From Rhizobium sp. BK196 (lineage in GTDB: Bacteria > Pseudomonadota > Alphaproteobacteria > Rhizobiales > Rhizobiaceae), in the NCBI RefSeq assembly GCF_014193255.1, contig NZ_JACHZB010000002.1, positions 868,001 to 932,000 of the forward strand: a DNA stretch of 64,000 nt. Reading direction: 5' to 3'. Below are positions 26,468-34,593 of this stretch, one piece after another. The notes beneath the pieces were generated by a model. It worked only from the letters and a program-made list of their open reading frames with translations, had not been told where the DNA came from and ran no database searches. The position numbers and the translations under genes were made by a program. Position 1 is the first letter of the stretch. Each line of letters starts with the position of its first letter.

Positions 26468-28672
26468 ATGGTTGCAACAGGCAGTAATCCGGCCGTTACA
26501 TGGGCGAGCCCGTCAGCGCCGATCGCACAGTTTTTTATTCCTGCGACAGCATCTCTGCAGGAGAGGCGACCCCGCACCCTTAAACACGGCGACACCTTCG
26601 CCGTCTTCGATCACAACGGCGACGTGCTTTCCGGGCCTGGCAGCCCGGAAGGCCTGTTTCACGGGGATACACGCTATCTCTCGCATCTCTATCTGACGAT
26701 CAACGGCAAGCGACCAATGCTGTTGTCGTCGACTCTGCGCGACGACAACGCTACCCTGAGGTGCGACCTGACCAATCCCGATCACTTCGACGACAAGGGC
26801 AAGCTCACGCTTGGCCATGACCTGATCCATCTGCGCAGGACCCGCTTCCTCTGGAATGCGGGCTGCTACGAGCGGCTGACGGTCAAGAACTATGACGAGC
26901 GACCGCAGCATGTCCGGATAGAGATCGGATTTGGAGCTGATTTCGCTGATTTGTTCGAGGTGCGGGGAACGGTAAGGGCTAGGAGGGGACGACATCTTCC
27001 AGCTATCACGGAGCGGGATGCGATCCTGCTCTCCTATATAGGCTTGGACAACCGGAAACGGTCGACGCGGCTATCCTTCGATCCGCAGCCGTACCAACTT
27101 GGCAGCGATCATGTCGTCTATGATCTTTTCCTAGCGCCACACGAGACGCGGTCGCTGTTTATAGAGATCGGTTGCGACCGGACGGCGACCCAACACCGCG
27201 GCCACCGTTCCTTCTTCTTTGCCCTGCGGGATGCTCGCCGGGCATTGCGCGCCTCGTCCTCACGCGCGGCTTCGATTGCAACATCAAACGGGATCTTCAA
27301 CGAGGTCGCGCGTCGCAGCATTGCCGACCTCTACATGCTGATGACCGACAAGCCTGAAGGGCCATATCCGTATGCCGGGATCCCCTGGTTCAGTACGGTC
27401 TTCGGGCGCGACGCCATCATTACCGCTCTTGAGATGCTTTGGCTCGATCCCCAGATCGCCCGCGGCGTTCTTGGACATCTCGCAATCAACCAGGCGACGG
27501 AGATCGACCCCGCCTCCGACGCCGAGCCAGGGAAAATTCTGCATGAGGTCCGCGCCGGAGAAATGGCTGAACTACGCGAAGTTCCTTTCCGCCGCTATTA
27601 TGGCAGCATCGATTCTACTCCGCTCTTCGTAATGCTCGCCGGCGAATATGTCAGGCGGACCGGCGATGTCGCCACTGTCTCTCGTCTTCTGCCGCATATC
27701 GAGGCGGCGCTCGCCTGGATCGACGAGCACGGAGATCGCGATGGCGACGGCTTCGTCGAATATGGGCGCTTGACCGAAGAAGGCCTAGTCAATCAGGCCT
27801 GGAAGGACAGCCACGACTCCGTTTTCCATGCCGACGGCGCATTGGCGAAGGGACCGATCGCCATCGCCGAGGTGCAGGCCTATGTCTATGGCGCTTGGCA
27901 GGCGGCAGCCGAAATCTTCCGGCTGCTCGACCGGTCGGAGCGGGCTGCAAGCTTCCTTGCCCGGGCAGAAGGCTTGCGCCGCGCCTTCGATGCCTCCTTT
28001 TTCGATGAAGAACTCGGCACCTATGTGCTGGCGCTCGATGCAGACAAGCAGCCTTGCAGGGTCCGCTCCTCCAACGCCGGCCATGCGCTGTTTACCGGTA
28101 TCGCCTATCCCGAAAGGGCTGTAAAGGTGGCCCGCACGCTGATGGGTGCCTCCTCCTTCAGCGGTTGGGGCATCCGCACCATCCCCTCGACCGAGGCGCG
28201 CTACAATCCCATGAGCTACCACAACGGCTCGATCTGGCCGCATGATAATGCCATGATTGCCAGCGGGCTTGCCCGCTACGGTTACCGCACTGAGGCTGCC
28301 CGGATCTTCGAGGGCCTTTTCGCCGCATCGACCTATATCGAGCTGCGGCGGCTTCCAGAACTCTTTTGCGGCTTTGCGCGTCGGCGGGCACAGGGGCCGA
28401 CCTTCTATCCGGTTGCCTGCTCTCCCCAGGCGTGGGCAGCCGCAGCACCCCTCTCGCTGCTGCAATCCTGCCTAGGGCTCGATTTCGATCCGAACGCTCT
28501 GCAGATCAGTTTTCTTGAGCCAGAGCTGCCCTCTTTCCTGGATGAAGTGCTCTTGCGGCATCTATCTATCGGCAACGGCTCGGCTGATGTCGCCATCCGC
28601 CGCTCCGGTCGCCAAGTGGTGGTCGATGTCGTCGAACGCAGGGGCGACGTGCGGGTGCTTACAATAGTGTAG
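26468..28672 (+). CDS. glycogen-debranching-type glycosidase (amylo-alpha-1,6-glucosidase family)
   Basis: A 734-residue protein with the N-terminal debranching-enzyme beta-domain (DHNGDVLSGPGSPEGLFHGD, TRYLSHLYLTINGKRP) and a C-terminal alpha/alpha-barrel hydrolase domain. In the latter, AGIPWFSTVFGRDAIITAL, DEHGDRDGDGFVEY, NQAWKDSHDS and SYHNGSIWPHDNAMIA are typical of the MGH1/GDE_C superfamily, whose members cleave alpha-1,6 or related glucosidic links. There is no signal peptide, so it should be cytoplasmic. It is paired with the GT4 gene upstream. Exact substrate is unknown; glycogen side chains or an osmoprotectant glucoside are possible. Confidence 0.85.
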   Translation: MVATGSNPAVTWASPSAPIAQFFIPATASLQERRPRTLKHGDTFAVFDHNGDVLSGPGSPEGLFHGDTRYLSHLYLTINGKRPMLLSSTLRDDNATLRCDLTNPDHFDDKGKLTLGHDLIHLRRTRFLWNAGCYERLTVKNYDERPQHVRIEIGFGADFADLFEVRGTVRARRGRHLPAITERDAILLSYIGLDNRKRSTRLSFDPQPYQLGSDHVVYDLFLAPHETRSLFIEIGCDRTATQHRGHRSFFFALRDARRALRASSSRAASIATSNGIFNEVARRSIADLYMLMTDKPEGPYPYAGIPWFSTVFGRDAIITALEMLWLDPQIARGVLGHLAINQATEIDPASDAEPGKILHEVRAGEMAELREVPFRRYYGSIDSTPLFVMLAGEYVRRTGDVATVSRLLPHIEAALAWIDEHGDRDGDGFVEYGRLTEEGLVNQAWKDSHDSVFHADGALAKGPIAIAEVQAYVYGAWQAAAEIFRLLDRSERAASFLARAEGLRRAFDASFFDEELGTYVLALDADKQPCRVRSSNAGHALFTGIAYPERAVKVARTLMGASSFSGWGIRTIPSTEARYNPMSYHNGSIWPHDNAMIASGLARYGYRTEAARIFEGLFAASTYIELRRLPELFCGFARRRAQGPTFYPVACSPQAWAAAAPLSLLQSCLGLDFDPNALQISFLEPELPSFLDEVLLRHLSIGNGSADVAIRRSGRQVVVDVVERRGDVRVLTIV

Positions 28673-28710
28673 ATGAACCACGATCTTCGGAAGGCTGGTG
28701 TCTGCCTTCC

Positions 28711-28938
28711 CTATTCCAGTTCCTCTTCATCCGACGTCAGCAGATCCACGAGCGCAGCAACCCTGCCCGTAGCCAAGCGCCGCCCTTGGCCTATCAGGGC
28801 CTCGTCATTGCTGGCCCACGCAAATGCCTCAGCGAGTTCAGCCTGCGTTGCACCAGTCGCGATGACCTCGGCTACAAGTGCTTTATCGACAGGGCCAAGC
28901 ACGGCGATGACATCGTCTGAAGTCATTGTCATATCCAC
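28711..28938 (-). CDS. hypothetical small protein
   Basis: A 75-residue acidic, helical protein (MDMTMTSDDVIAVLGPVDKA at the start, ending TSDEEELE). It has the look of a conserved small rhizobial protein, but I cannot name a domain. It lies convergent to the glycosidase gene, with a 7-bp hairpin (28689-28710, GGAAGGC/GCCTTCC) between the two stops. A start at either M1, M3 or M5 is possible. The function is unknown. Confidence 0.65.
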   Translation of the reverse strand: MDMTMTSDDVIAVLGPVDKALVAEVIATGATQAELAEAFAWASNDEALIGQGRRLATGRVAALVDLLTSDEEELE

Positions 28939-29017
28939 TGCTCCTCTGTTAGCTACTTACGCTCGGATGTGGTGACACTGCCCTAAAAATCAATTTTTTA
29001 TCGAAGAATTCCGGTCC

Positions 29018-29046
29018 CTTGAAACAGCAAGTCACTGAATTATATT
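29018..29046 (+). promoter_or_regulatory. possible RpoH-type heat-shock promoter before hsp20
   Basis: CTTGAAA at 29018-29024 and TATATT at 29041-29046, 16 bases apart, resemble the -35 and -10 of alphaproteobacterial heat-shock promoters. The position, about 100 bases before the hsp20 start and just upstream of the thermometer hairpins, fits. Confidence 0.5.
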
Positions 29047-29083
29047 AGCATTGTCGGTCGCCAAAAGGAACCGGCACAAGTCC

Positions 29084-29144
29084 AGGAGACGCCTGTCGCT
29101 CTTGGCGTCTCCTTGTATCCATGTTGCTTATAAGGAGGATATGG
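29084..29144 (+). promoter_or_regulatory. ROSE-like RNA thermometer in the hsp20 leader
   Basis: Two hairpins are visible. The first is a perfect 10-bp stem, AGGAGACGCC (29084-29093) with GGCGTCTCCT (29104-29113). The second, 29119-29144, pairs CCAT with ATGG at its base and TTGCT against the AGGAGG ribosome-binding site across a short TATA-like loop. The TTGCT/AGGAGG pairing that hides the Shine-Dalgarno is the diagnostic feature of ROSE elements, which repress rhizobial small heat-shock genes at low temperature. Confidence 0.82.
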
Positions 29145-29146
29145 CT

Positions 29147-29623
29147 ATGAGGACAAACCTCGATTTCTCTCCCCTCTTCCGGTCAAGCGTCGGCTTCGAC
29201 CGAATGTTGACTGCGCTCGAAACAGCAAGCCGCATCGACACCATCGACAACTGGCCGCCTTACGATATCGTCAAGACGAGCGAGGATGACTATCGCATCG
29301 CAATGGCGGTCGCGGGCTTCTCGCAGAACGAGCTGACAATGACACAAGAGCAGAACATGCTCGTGGTTTCTGGTCAGAAGGTGAATTCCGAGGAGGTGAA
29401 ATATTTGCACCGCGGTATCGCCGGGCGGAGCTTTCAGCGCCGGTTTGAGCTCGCCGACCATGTAAAGGTCGTGACCGCAGGTCTCGTCAATGGTCTGCTG
29501 ACCATCGATCTCAAGCGCGAAATCCCTGAAGAGATGAAGCCACGTCAGATCGAGATCAAGACCGACCAGGCGCTGCCCAAGGCCGAGACAAAACAGATCG
29601 ACGCTGAGAAACAAGCGGCTTGA
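29147..29623 (+). CDS. small heat-shock protein Hsp20, IbpA-like class A
   Basis: A 158-residue alpha-crystallin-domain chaperone that binds unfolding proteins in the cytoplasm. The N-terminus MRTNLDFSPLFRSSVGFDRM is the class A (IbpA-like) type; the domain includes DYRIAMAVAGFSQNEL and ends with GLVNGLLTIDLKRE. A GGAGG eight bases upstream favours the ATG at 29147 over the one at 29141 or the distant one at 29051. The leader carries a ROSE-like element. A second hsp20 gene follows after about 50 bases. Confidence 0.94.
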   Translation: MRTNLDFSPLFRSSVGFDRMLTALETASRIDTIDNWPPYDIVKTSEDDYRIAMAVAGFSQNELTMTQEQNMLVVSGQKVNSEEVKYLHRGIAGRSFQRRFELADHVKVVTAGLVNGLLTIDLKREIPEEMKPRQIEIKTDQALPKAETKQIDAEKQAA

Positions 29624-29673
29624 GCCTTCCGCCGACGGGAGAGCTGTGCCCAATCAACAGAAAGGAGAAAATT

Positions 29674-30183
29674 ATGAGTGTCCGTGATCTCATTCCCTGG
29701 AGCCGCAACACCGGCAACCAGGTTCCCAGCCTGTTTCGCGACGACGATCGCGATCCTTTTTTATCGTTGCATCGCGAGGTAAACCGGCTGTTCGATGACG
29801 TCTTCCGTGGCTTCGGTTCCGGCTTGCCGTCTCTGAGTGGCACGACAGGCTTTGGCGGCGGATGGCCGACCGTCGAGATCTCCGATAGCGAGAAGGAGAT
29901 CAAGGTGACGGCTGAAGTGCCCGGGCTTGAGGAGAAGGACATTGAAGTCCTGCTCAGCGACGGCGTGCTGACGTTGAAAGGCGAAAAGCAGTCGGAAACC
30001 GAGGACAAGGACCGTCGATTCTCTGAGCGCTATTACGGTCGCTTCGAGCGCCGCATTCCGCTCGGCGTCGAGGTCAAGGAAGATAATATCGATGCCCGGT
30101 TCAAGAACGGCGTGCTGACGGTGACCTTGCCGAAAACCGAGAAGGCGCAGTCGCAGGTCAAGCGCATCGCCATCAAGAGCTGA
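29674..30183 (+). CDS. small heat-shock protein Hsp20, class C-like
   Basis: A 169-residue Hsp20 of the type with a long N-terminal arm (MSVRDLIPWSRN, HREVNRLFDDVFRGFGSG) rather than the IbpA-like N-terminus of its neighbour. The alpha-crystallin domain shows WPTVEISDSEKEIKVTAEVP and FKNGVLTVTLPK, the conserved G-V-L near the end. AAAGGAG precedes the ATG at 29674. An upstream in-frame ATG at 29620 overlaps the previous gene and is unlikely. The two hsp20 genes are probably one transcript, and such paired classes can form mixed or separate oligomers. Confidence 0.94.
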   Translation: MSVRDLIPWSRNTGNQVPSLFRDDDRDPFLSLHREVNRLFDDVFRGFGSGLPSLSGTTGFGGGWPTVEISDSEKEIKVTAEVPGLEEKDIEVLLSDGVLTLKGEKQSETEDKDRRFSERYYGRFERRIPLGVEVKEDNIDARFKNGVLTVTLPKTEKAQSQVKRIAIKS

Positions 30184-30447
30184 TCGAAACGACTTTGCTG
30201 GCGGCGTGCCTTACGGCAGCCGCCGGCGTCATCGTCCCGATTCGGGAAGACCTATCTTGCCTGAAGAATGAACAGCGCGATCCGCCTGCACGCCGAAATT
30301 CAGGCCCGAGGCCATGTGGACAGGAATATTCCATGGATAGAGCCTTGCCGTGCTCGTAAAGCAACGCCTACGTCGTTATTCGTGTGGCTGCGGGTATTGC
30401 GATCGACGAACCCGACATTGGACAAATCCATTGCGAAGGAGTCAGCT

Positions 30448-30825
30448 GTGGCCAATCTTCCCGATATGACGAAACACCGCGGCTTTCCATCGGGTATGCC
30501 GGGGAGCGGCATTCAATTCACCATTCGCCGCGCCAACCCAAAGGGTGTGACGCCGATTAAGGCTCTGCCTCGTCGCGCCCGGCCAGGCACCGCTGAACAC
30601 CGAGTCGACGCAGCTTTCCTGCATGCGCTTTGGCATTATTTCGGGGCGGAACCCTTCGAGCGCGGCAATCTGGACGCGGCTCGGCTCAACCTGCTCTTTG
30701 GACGAGAAGTGGTGGCTGTCGACAAGGATTTCGACCCGATGTCCTATGCGGCAATGCTGATCATCAACGAGAAAGTGGCACGTCAGAGTTTCCCGGAAGC
30801 GTTTGAAGACGTGATGGAAGTTTGA
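30448..30825 (+). CDS. hypothetical protein, 125 residues
   Basis: Read from the GTG at 30448, six bases after GAAGGAG, the product is about 125 residues with a proline/arginine-rich start and an ordered C-terminal half (AAFLHALWHYFGAEPFERGN, LNLLFGREVVAVDKDF, AAMLIINEKVARQSFPEAF). An upstream in-frame ATG at 30268 would add 60 residues of poor composition. There is no signal peptide or membrane segment. I do not recognise the family. It stands alone between hsp20 and a minus-strand hypothetical gene. Confidence 0.6.
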   Translation: MANLPDMTKHRGFPSGMPGSGIQFTIRRANPKGVTPIKALPRRARPGTAEHRVDAAFLHALWHYFGAEPFERGNLDAARLNLLFGREVVAVDKDFDPMSYAAMLIINEKVARQSFPEAFEDVMEV

Positions 30826-30874
30826 TGAGAGGCTGATGATGGACGCTGTCGGTCGGCTCTCGCCGATCGGCGAG

Positions 30875-31207
30875 CTAGTCTCCCGTTTCAATGTCCACTT
30901 CATAGTCGTCAAGCGTATGCTGAACGGCCTTATTTCCAGCATAGACGCGCTTCAGTCGGGCAAGTTCTGCATCGGTTCCGATGCAGAGTCGCTGCAGTTC
31001 CCTATCAATTTGCGTCCTGCGCTCCGCGTCGGAGGAATCTTCGCCGCGGTAATGATCGCATCCATTGCGCCGCTCCATAAAAGCGCGCACGTCCTCCGGC
31101 AGTTTTGACACATCTGCTTTCCCATCTGCAGCCAACGATGGCCCGCAGCACGAACTGGAGAATGCGAGAAGCAGGAGACCTTTTGCAATCACGCGTCTGA
31201 CTATCAT
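30875..31207 (-). CDS. hypothetical exported protein
   Basis: About 110 residues from the ATG at 31207 (MIVRRVIAKGLLLLAFSSS), which gives a basic start, a hydrophobic core and a likely cleavage near SLAA-DG, hence export to the periplasm. Upstream in-frame ATGs (up to 31261) would weaken the signal peptide. The mature part contains VRAFMERRNGCDHYRGE and ELQRLCIGTDAEL, cysteine-containing stretches that recur in small rhizobial proteins of unknown role. It is convergent with the preceding hypothetical gene. Confidence 0.65.
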   Translation of the reverse strand: MIVRRVIAKGLLLLAFSSSCCGPSLAADGKADVSKLPEDVRAFMERRNGCDHYRGEDSSDAERRTQIDRELQRLCIGTDAELARLKRVYAGNKAVQHTLDDYEVDIETGD

Positions 31208-31294
31208 CAGGTTGAGGAATGCCATCATCATCGGAAAACCAGGCTCATAGCGATCGCCCATATGTTGTCTCAGCCAGAGCTGCCAATAAACCCT

Positions 31295-31846
31295 TTATGG
31301 CGCAAAGCTTAGTGGATCTCCAAGAATGAAATCATAGACTGGCTCCGGCTGTCCCGGCGTGGTCATCCGCAACACTGGCGCGGCCCTTGCCGATGCTTCC
31401 GCTTTATCGGCAAGCGTCGTCAGTGACATTCCGAGCGCCTGCGAAAAGGCGTCATGCGGGATTTTCGATAGCTGACGAAACAGTCCGGCAGCACGACCGG
31501 CATGACGCAGAGCCGGTGCGCGTTTGCCTTCGCGGGTCTTCACGCCGGCGGCGGAAAGCAGGATCAACCCCTTGAGCAAGGTGCGCAGCGCAGTGCCTCT
31601 TTCCGCGACGTGCCAGATCCCTTCCCAGGCCTCATGCGCTTCCCAGTAATAACCATGGTTGAAAAGATCCGCGCCCCACGCGAATTCGTCGGAATCGAGT
31701 GTGGGAAGAACTGGCTCCATCTCGACCCGATAACTATGTCCTGCCGGATCCCGCACAGGATGAGGCATCCGGCCTGGCAAATAGGCGTAACGCGGAAAGC
31801 TCCGCTGCGGCAGTAGACGAGGACGCTGCATAACCTGAACCGTCAT
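31295..31846 (-). CDS. DUF309 family protein
   Basis: About 183 residues from the ATG at 31846 (alternatives 31831 and 31897). The DUF309 signature is plain: FNHGYYWEAHEAWEGIWHVA, followed by a helical bundle with LKGLILLSAAGVKTREGK. The N-terminal 50 residues are proline-rich with LPGRMPHPVRDPAGHSY. DUF309 proteins are small alpha-helical proteins of unknown function, sometimes thought to be metal-binding because of conserved histidines and acids. It lies downstream of the MYG1 gene on the same strand. Confidence 0.8.
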   Translation of the reverse strand: MTVQVMQRPRLLPQRSFPRYAYLPGRMPHPVRDPAGHSYRVEMEPVLPTLDSDEFAWGADLFNHGYYWEAHEAWEGIWHVAERGTALRTLLKGLILLSAAGVKTREGKRAPALRHAGRAAGLFRQLSKIPHDAFSQALGMSLTTLADKAEASARAAPVLRMTTPGQPEPVYDFILGDPLSFAP

Positions 31847-31961
31847 CACGCCGAAAACGATGATCGCAAGCGAAGCTGTACGCAAGCCGCCAGACAAATC
31901 GCTTCATCGCACACCATTGGATCCTCACAAGCCCAAAGGGGCGTCGTTGATGCGTGACGTC

Positions 31962-32882
31962 CTACGATAGCGCCTGTTCTACGGCGATTTGTGCCATCGC
32001 AAATGCTGCTTCTCGAGTTTTTGCTGCCGCGACGAACAGACCCTTATGGCAGAAAGTCGCTCCTTCGACGCCGCAGATACGTTCGAGTTCATCGCCGGTC
32101 AGGCCCGCCCAAGATGCGGGCAGGTCGGCGCGCAGCTCGAAGCCTTCGTCAGCACGGCGGATACCGGTCACGCACCAATCGTTTTCCCGCGGGTGAACGA
32201 CGAAAAGCAGATGATCGGCCTTGGCTCTTACGATCGCCGCGCGAAAAGGCATGCCCATCGGCAGTTCGAGGACGCGCCCCTCGCCTGTTTCGTCGATCGC
32301 CTTGAGAACGAGCGCTTCGGCACGCAGCTTGGCATCCTGCGTCGCGATACCGGCCTCGACGAAGCTTCGCGCGATCGAAAGGGCGGCATGGAACGCCCGG
32401 TCGTCGGCCTCGGGAATCTTGACATCGAAAACGGGTTTCAGAGTTTCCAGCAAGGCCGGCAGCGTAAGGCCGGCCAGCTCGCCTGCGATGGAAGGATCAA
32501 GCACACCATTGTCGGTCAGATCGACAGGCAAGACGAACTTGGCGTCGAAAGAGGCATGCACCGACGAAACATGCGCTTCGGGCACTCCCAGAGCTGCAAG
32601 ATAATCAGTTCCATAGTGTTTCCAGACCAGACCGAAGGAACTGTAGGGCCGCCCGTCCTCACGCACGGGCGCACCACGCTGATGGTGGTCGAAGATGCCT
32701 GCGGCGGGATCATACCGCCCACCGACGTCGTAGATGATGCGATCGGTGGCCGGTGTGGTCCATTCGACATTTCGGCTGCGAATGATCTTGGCCTCAGGGA
32801 ACAGTCGAGTCAGGATGACGCTCGAAAGCAGCTCATCGGCGTGGAAGCCGCCAGAATGCGTAACCAGGTATGAAGGGGTCAT
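31962..32882 (-). CDS. MYG1/UPF0160 family metal-dependent hydrolase
   Basis: A 306-residue protein of the MYG1 family, related to DHH phosphoesterases. THSGGFHADELLSSV and GIFDHHQRGAP give the conserved histidine/aspartate metal ligands; YSSFGLVWKHYG and LPVDLTDNGV follow. The MYG1 family in eukaryotes has been described as an RNA exonuclease; the bacterial members are uncharacterised. Length matches the family (about 300-340). It is probably co-transcribed with the DUF309 gene. No membrane or export signal is seen. Confidence 0.9.
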   Translation of the reverse strand: MTPSYLVTHSGGFHADELLSSVILTRLFPEAKIIRSRNVEWTTPATDRIIYDVGGRYDPAAGIFDHHQRGAPVREDGRPYSSFGLVWKHYGTDYLAALGVPEAHVSSVHASFDAKFVLPVDLTDNGVLDPSIAGELAGLTLPALLETLKPVFDVKIPEADDRAFHAALSIARSFVEAGIATQDAKLRAEALVLKAIDETGEGRVLELPMGMPFRAAIVRAKADHLLFVVHPRENDWCVTGIRRADEGFELRADLPASWAGLTGDELERICGVEGATFCHKGLFVAAAKTREAAFAMAQIAVEQALS

Positions 32883-33343
32883 TGTCAGATGCGTCTCTCG
32901 GAACCGGGACTTTGTCGCTCGTCCTGATACCCTGCGTTGGTAGCGAGCTCAACAGCAGGTGCGGGAAGCGACAGAATTCTTTCGATCTGGATAGCTTGGA
33001 GGCTTCGCGGACGTGATGCAGCCACAATGCTACAGTAATGTCGTAAACATCCGAGGATATTGTATGCTCGATGATGCAGGCTCCGTTGCCCGATTGCCGA
33101 CGCGCGCTTGCCACCTTCCCACCAGCGATTTGTAGCAGCCGCAATGGAGTATAGCTTCTGCGCGTGGATCTCATACAGACCAGATCAGAACAACCCCATC
33201 TGCCAGCGGAAACGCCGCCTCGCTGATCGCTAACGCAGCTTGCCGCAGTCTCCTAAGACAGCGCATCAGTTGCAAGCTGCGCAGAGCACTCAAGCAATCA
33301 TTTTCAGACAATCAGGAGCGAACCCTCGTGGTTCGGATTTATC
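32883..33343. other. 461-base gap between MYG1 and the mini DUF4167-like gene
   Basis: No convincing gene; frames on either strand are poor in composition. It should hold divergent promoters for the MYG1 gene and for the small gene at 33344. I see no strong hairpin or operator. Confidence 0.35.
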
Positions 33344-33544
33344 ATGAATAATCACCATTTCGCCCACCCCAAAAGAAGTGCTACACCATCGAGGCAGCGC
33401 CTGCTGGATCGACACAAGCAATACCTTCAGTTTGCCGAGCTGAAATCTTTGGCCGGCGACCGGATCGGCGCAGAAAATGACTACCAGCATGCCGAACATT
33501 TCTTCCGCAGCGCTGCCCAACAGAAAGACGCCGACCGACTATGA
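33344..33544 (+). CDS. mini DUF4167-like protein
   Basis: A 66-residue protein whose core YLQFAELKSLAGDRIGAEND and YQHAEHFFRSAA closely resembles the conserved segment of DUF4167 proteins (their usual wording is close to ENYYQHAEHYFR). Full DUF4167 proteins carry a long, disordered C-terminal tail, which is missing here. The N-terminus MNNHHFAHPKRSATPSRQR is basic. Its stop overlaps the desaturase start as ATGA, so it is probably translated in tandem with it. The upstream ribosome-binding site is weak. The function is unknown. Confidence 0.65.
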   Translation: MNNHHFAHPKRSATPSRQRLLDRHKQYLQFAELKSLAGDRIGAENDYQHAEHFFRSAAQQKDADRL

Positions 33545-34566
33545 ACGCAACGATGACGGCCGGCCAAGACGCCGGTGCCGAAAAAGCCTGGCTCAAGATT
33601 CTTTCGAATTACCGAAAACCCAATACTGGCCGAAGCCTGTACGAACTGGCCGTGACGTTGATCCCGTTTATCCTTCTTTGGGCGGCAGCATGGGTCACGA
33701 TCCACTTCGGCTATTGGCTCGGCTTAATCCTCGTCGTCCCGGCAGCCGGATTCCTGCTACGGCTCTTCATGCTACAACATGATTGCGGACACGGCTCGTT
33801 CTTCGGACGACGTCAGTGGGATGACTGGACGGGGCGCCTTATCGGCGTCCTCACACTCACCCCCTACGACTATTGGCGCCGTGCGCATGCGGAACACCAT
33901 GCCTCAGCCGGCAATCTGGACGAGAGAGGTGTCGGTGATATCGCCACGCTGACGGTCGCGGAATATCGTGCCCTGACGCGTCGGGGAAAACTGGCCTACC
34001 GCCTCTATCGGCATCCGCTGGTCATGTTCGGCATTGGTCCTGCCTATCTTTTTCTCTTCAAACAGAGACTGCCGTTCGGTATGATGCGCTCCGGGGCGCT
34101 GCCCTGGGTTTCAACGATGGCGACCAACGCCGGCATCGCTGCGCTTGCCATTCTTCTCATCTGGGCCGTCGGCATCGTTCCCTTTCTGCTGATCCATCTG
34201 CCGATCGTTCTGCTTGCAGGAGCGGCGGGTGTCTGGCTGTTCTATGTCCAGCACCAATTCGAAGACACCCACTGGTCCACGCCTCCGGAATGGACGTTTC
34301 CCCATTCCGCCATGCATGGTGCCTCGCATTACGATCTGCCGCGCCCGCTGCGATGGATCACCGCCAATATCGGCATGCACCATGTCCACCATCTGTCGAG
34401 CCGAGTGCCGTTTTACAGGCTGCCGGAAGTGCTGCGTGACTATCCGGAGCTGGCGAAGCTTGGGCGCATCAATATGCGTGACAGCCTCGGCTGCGTGAAG
34501 CTCATCCTCTGGGATGAGACGGCACGACGGCTGATTTCGCTGCGTGAGGCAGAGGTAAGCGCCTGA
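33541..34566 (+). CDS. membrane fatty acid desaturase
   Basis: A 341-residue di-iron membrane desaturase. The three histidine boxes are HDCGH at 80-84, HAEHH at 116-120 and HHVHH at 280-284. Hydrophobic segments flank them near 40-75, 195-215 and 220-245, as in the DesA/omega-6 class that introduces a cis double bond into acyl chains of membrane lipids, using ferredoxin or another donor. The start overlaps the mini DUF4167-like gene. Regiospecificity cannot be read. It might adjust membrane fluidity, in keeping with the nearby stress genes. Confidence 0.9.
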   Translation: MNATMTAGQDAGAEKAWLKILSNYRKPNTGRSLYELAVTLIPFILLWAAAWVTIHFGYWLGLILVVPAAGFLLRLFMLQHDCGHGSFFGRRQWDDWTGRLIGVLTLTPYDYWRRAHAEHHASAGNLDERGVGDIATLTVAEYRALTRRGKLAYRLYRHPLVMFGIGPAYLFLFKQRLPFGMMRSGALPWVSTMATNAGIAALAILLIWAVGIVPFLLIHLPIVLLAGAAGVWLFYVQHQFEDTHWSTPPEWTFPHSAMHGASHYDLPRPLRWITANIGMHHVHHLSSRVPFYRLPEVLRDYPELAKLGRINMRDSLGCVKLILWDETARRLISLREAEVSA

Positions 34567-34593
34567 CGACTGTCCGGGTACGCACCCCAATCG

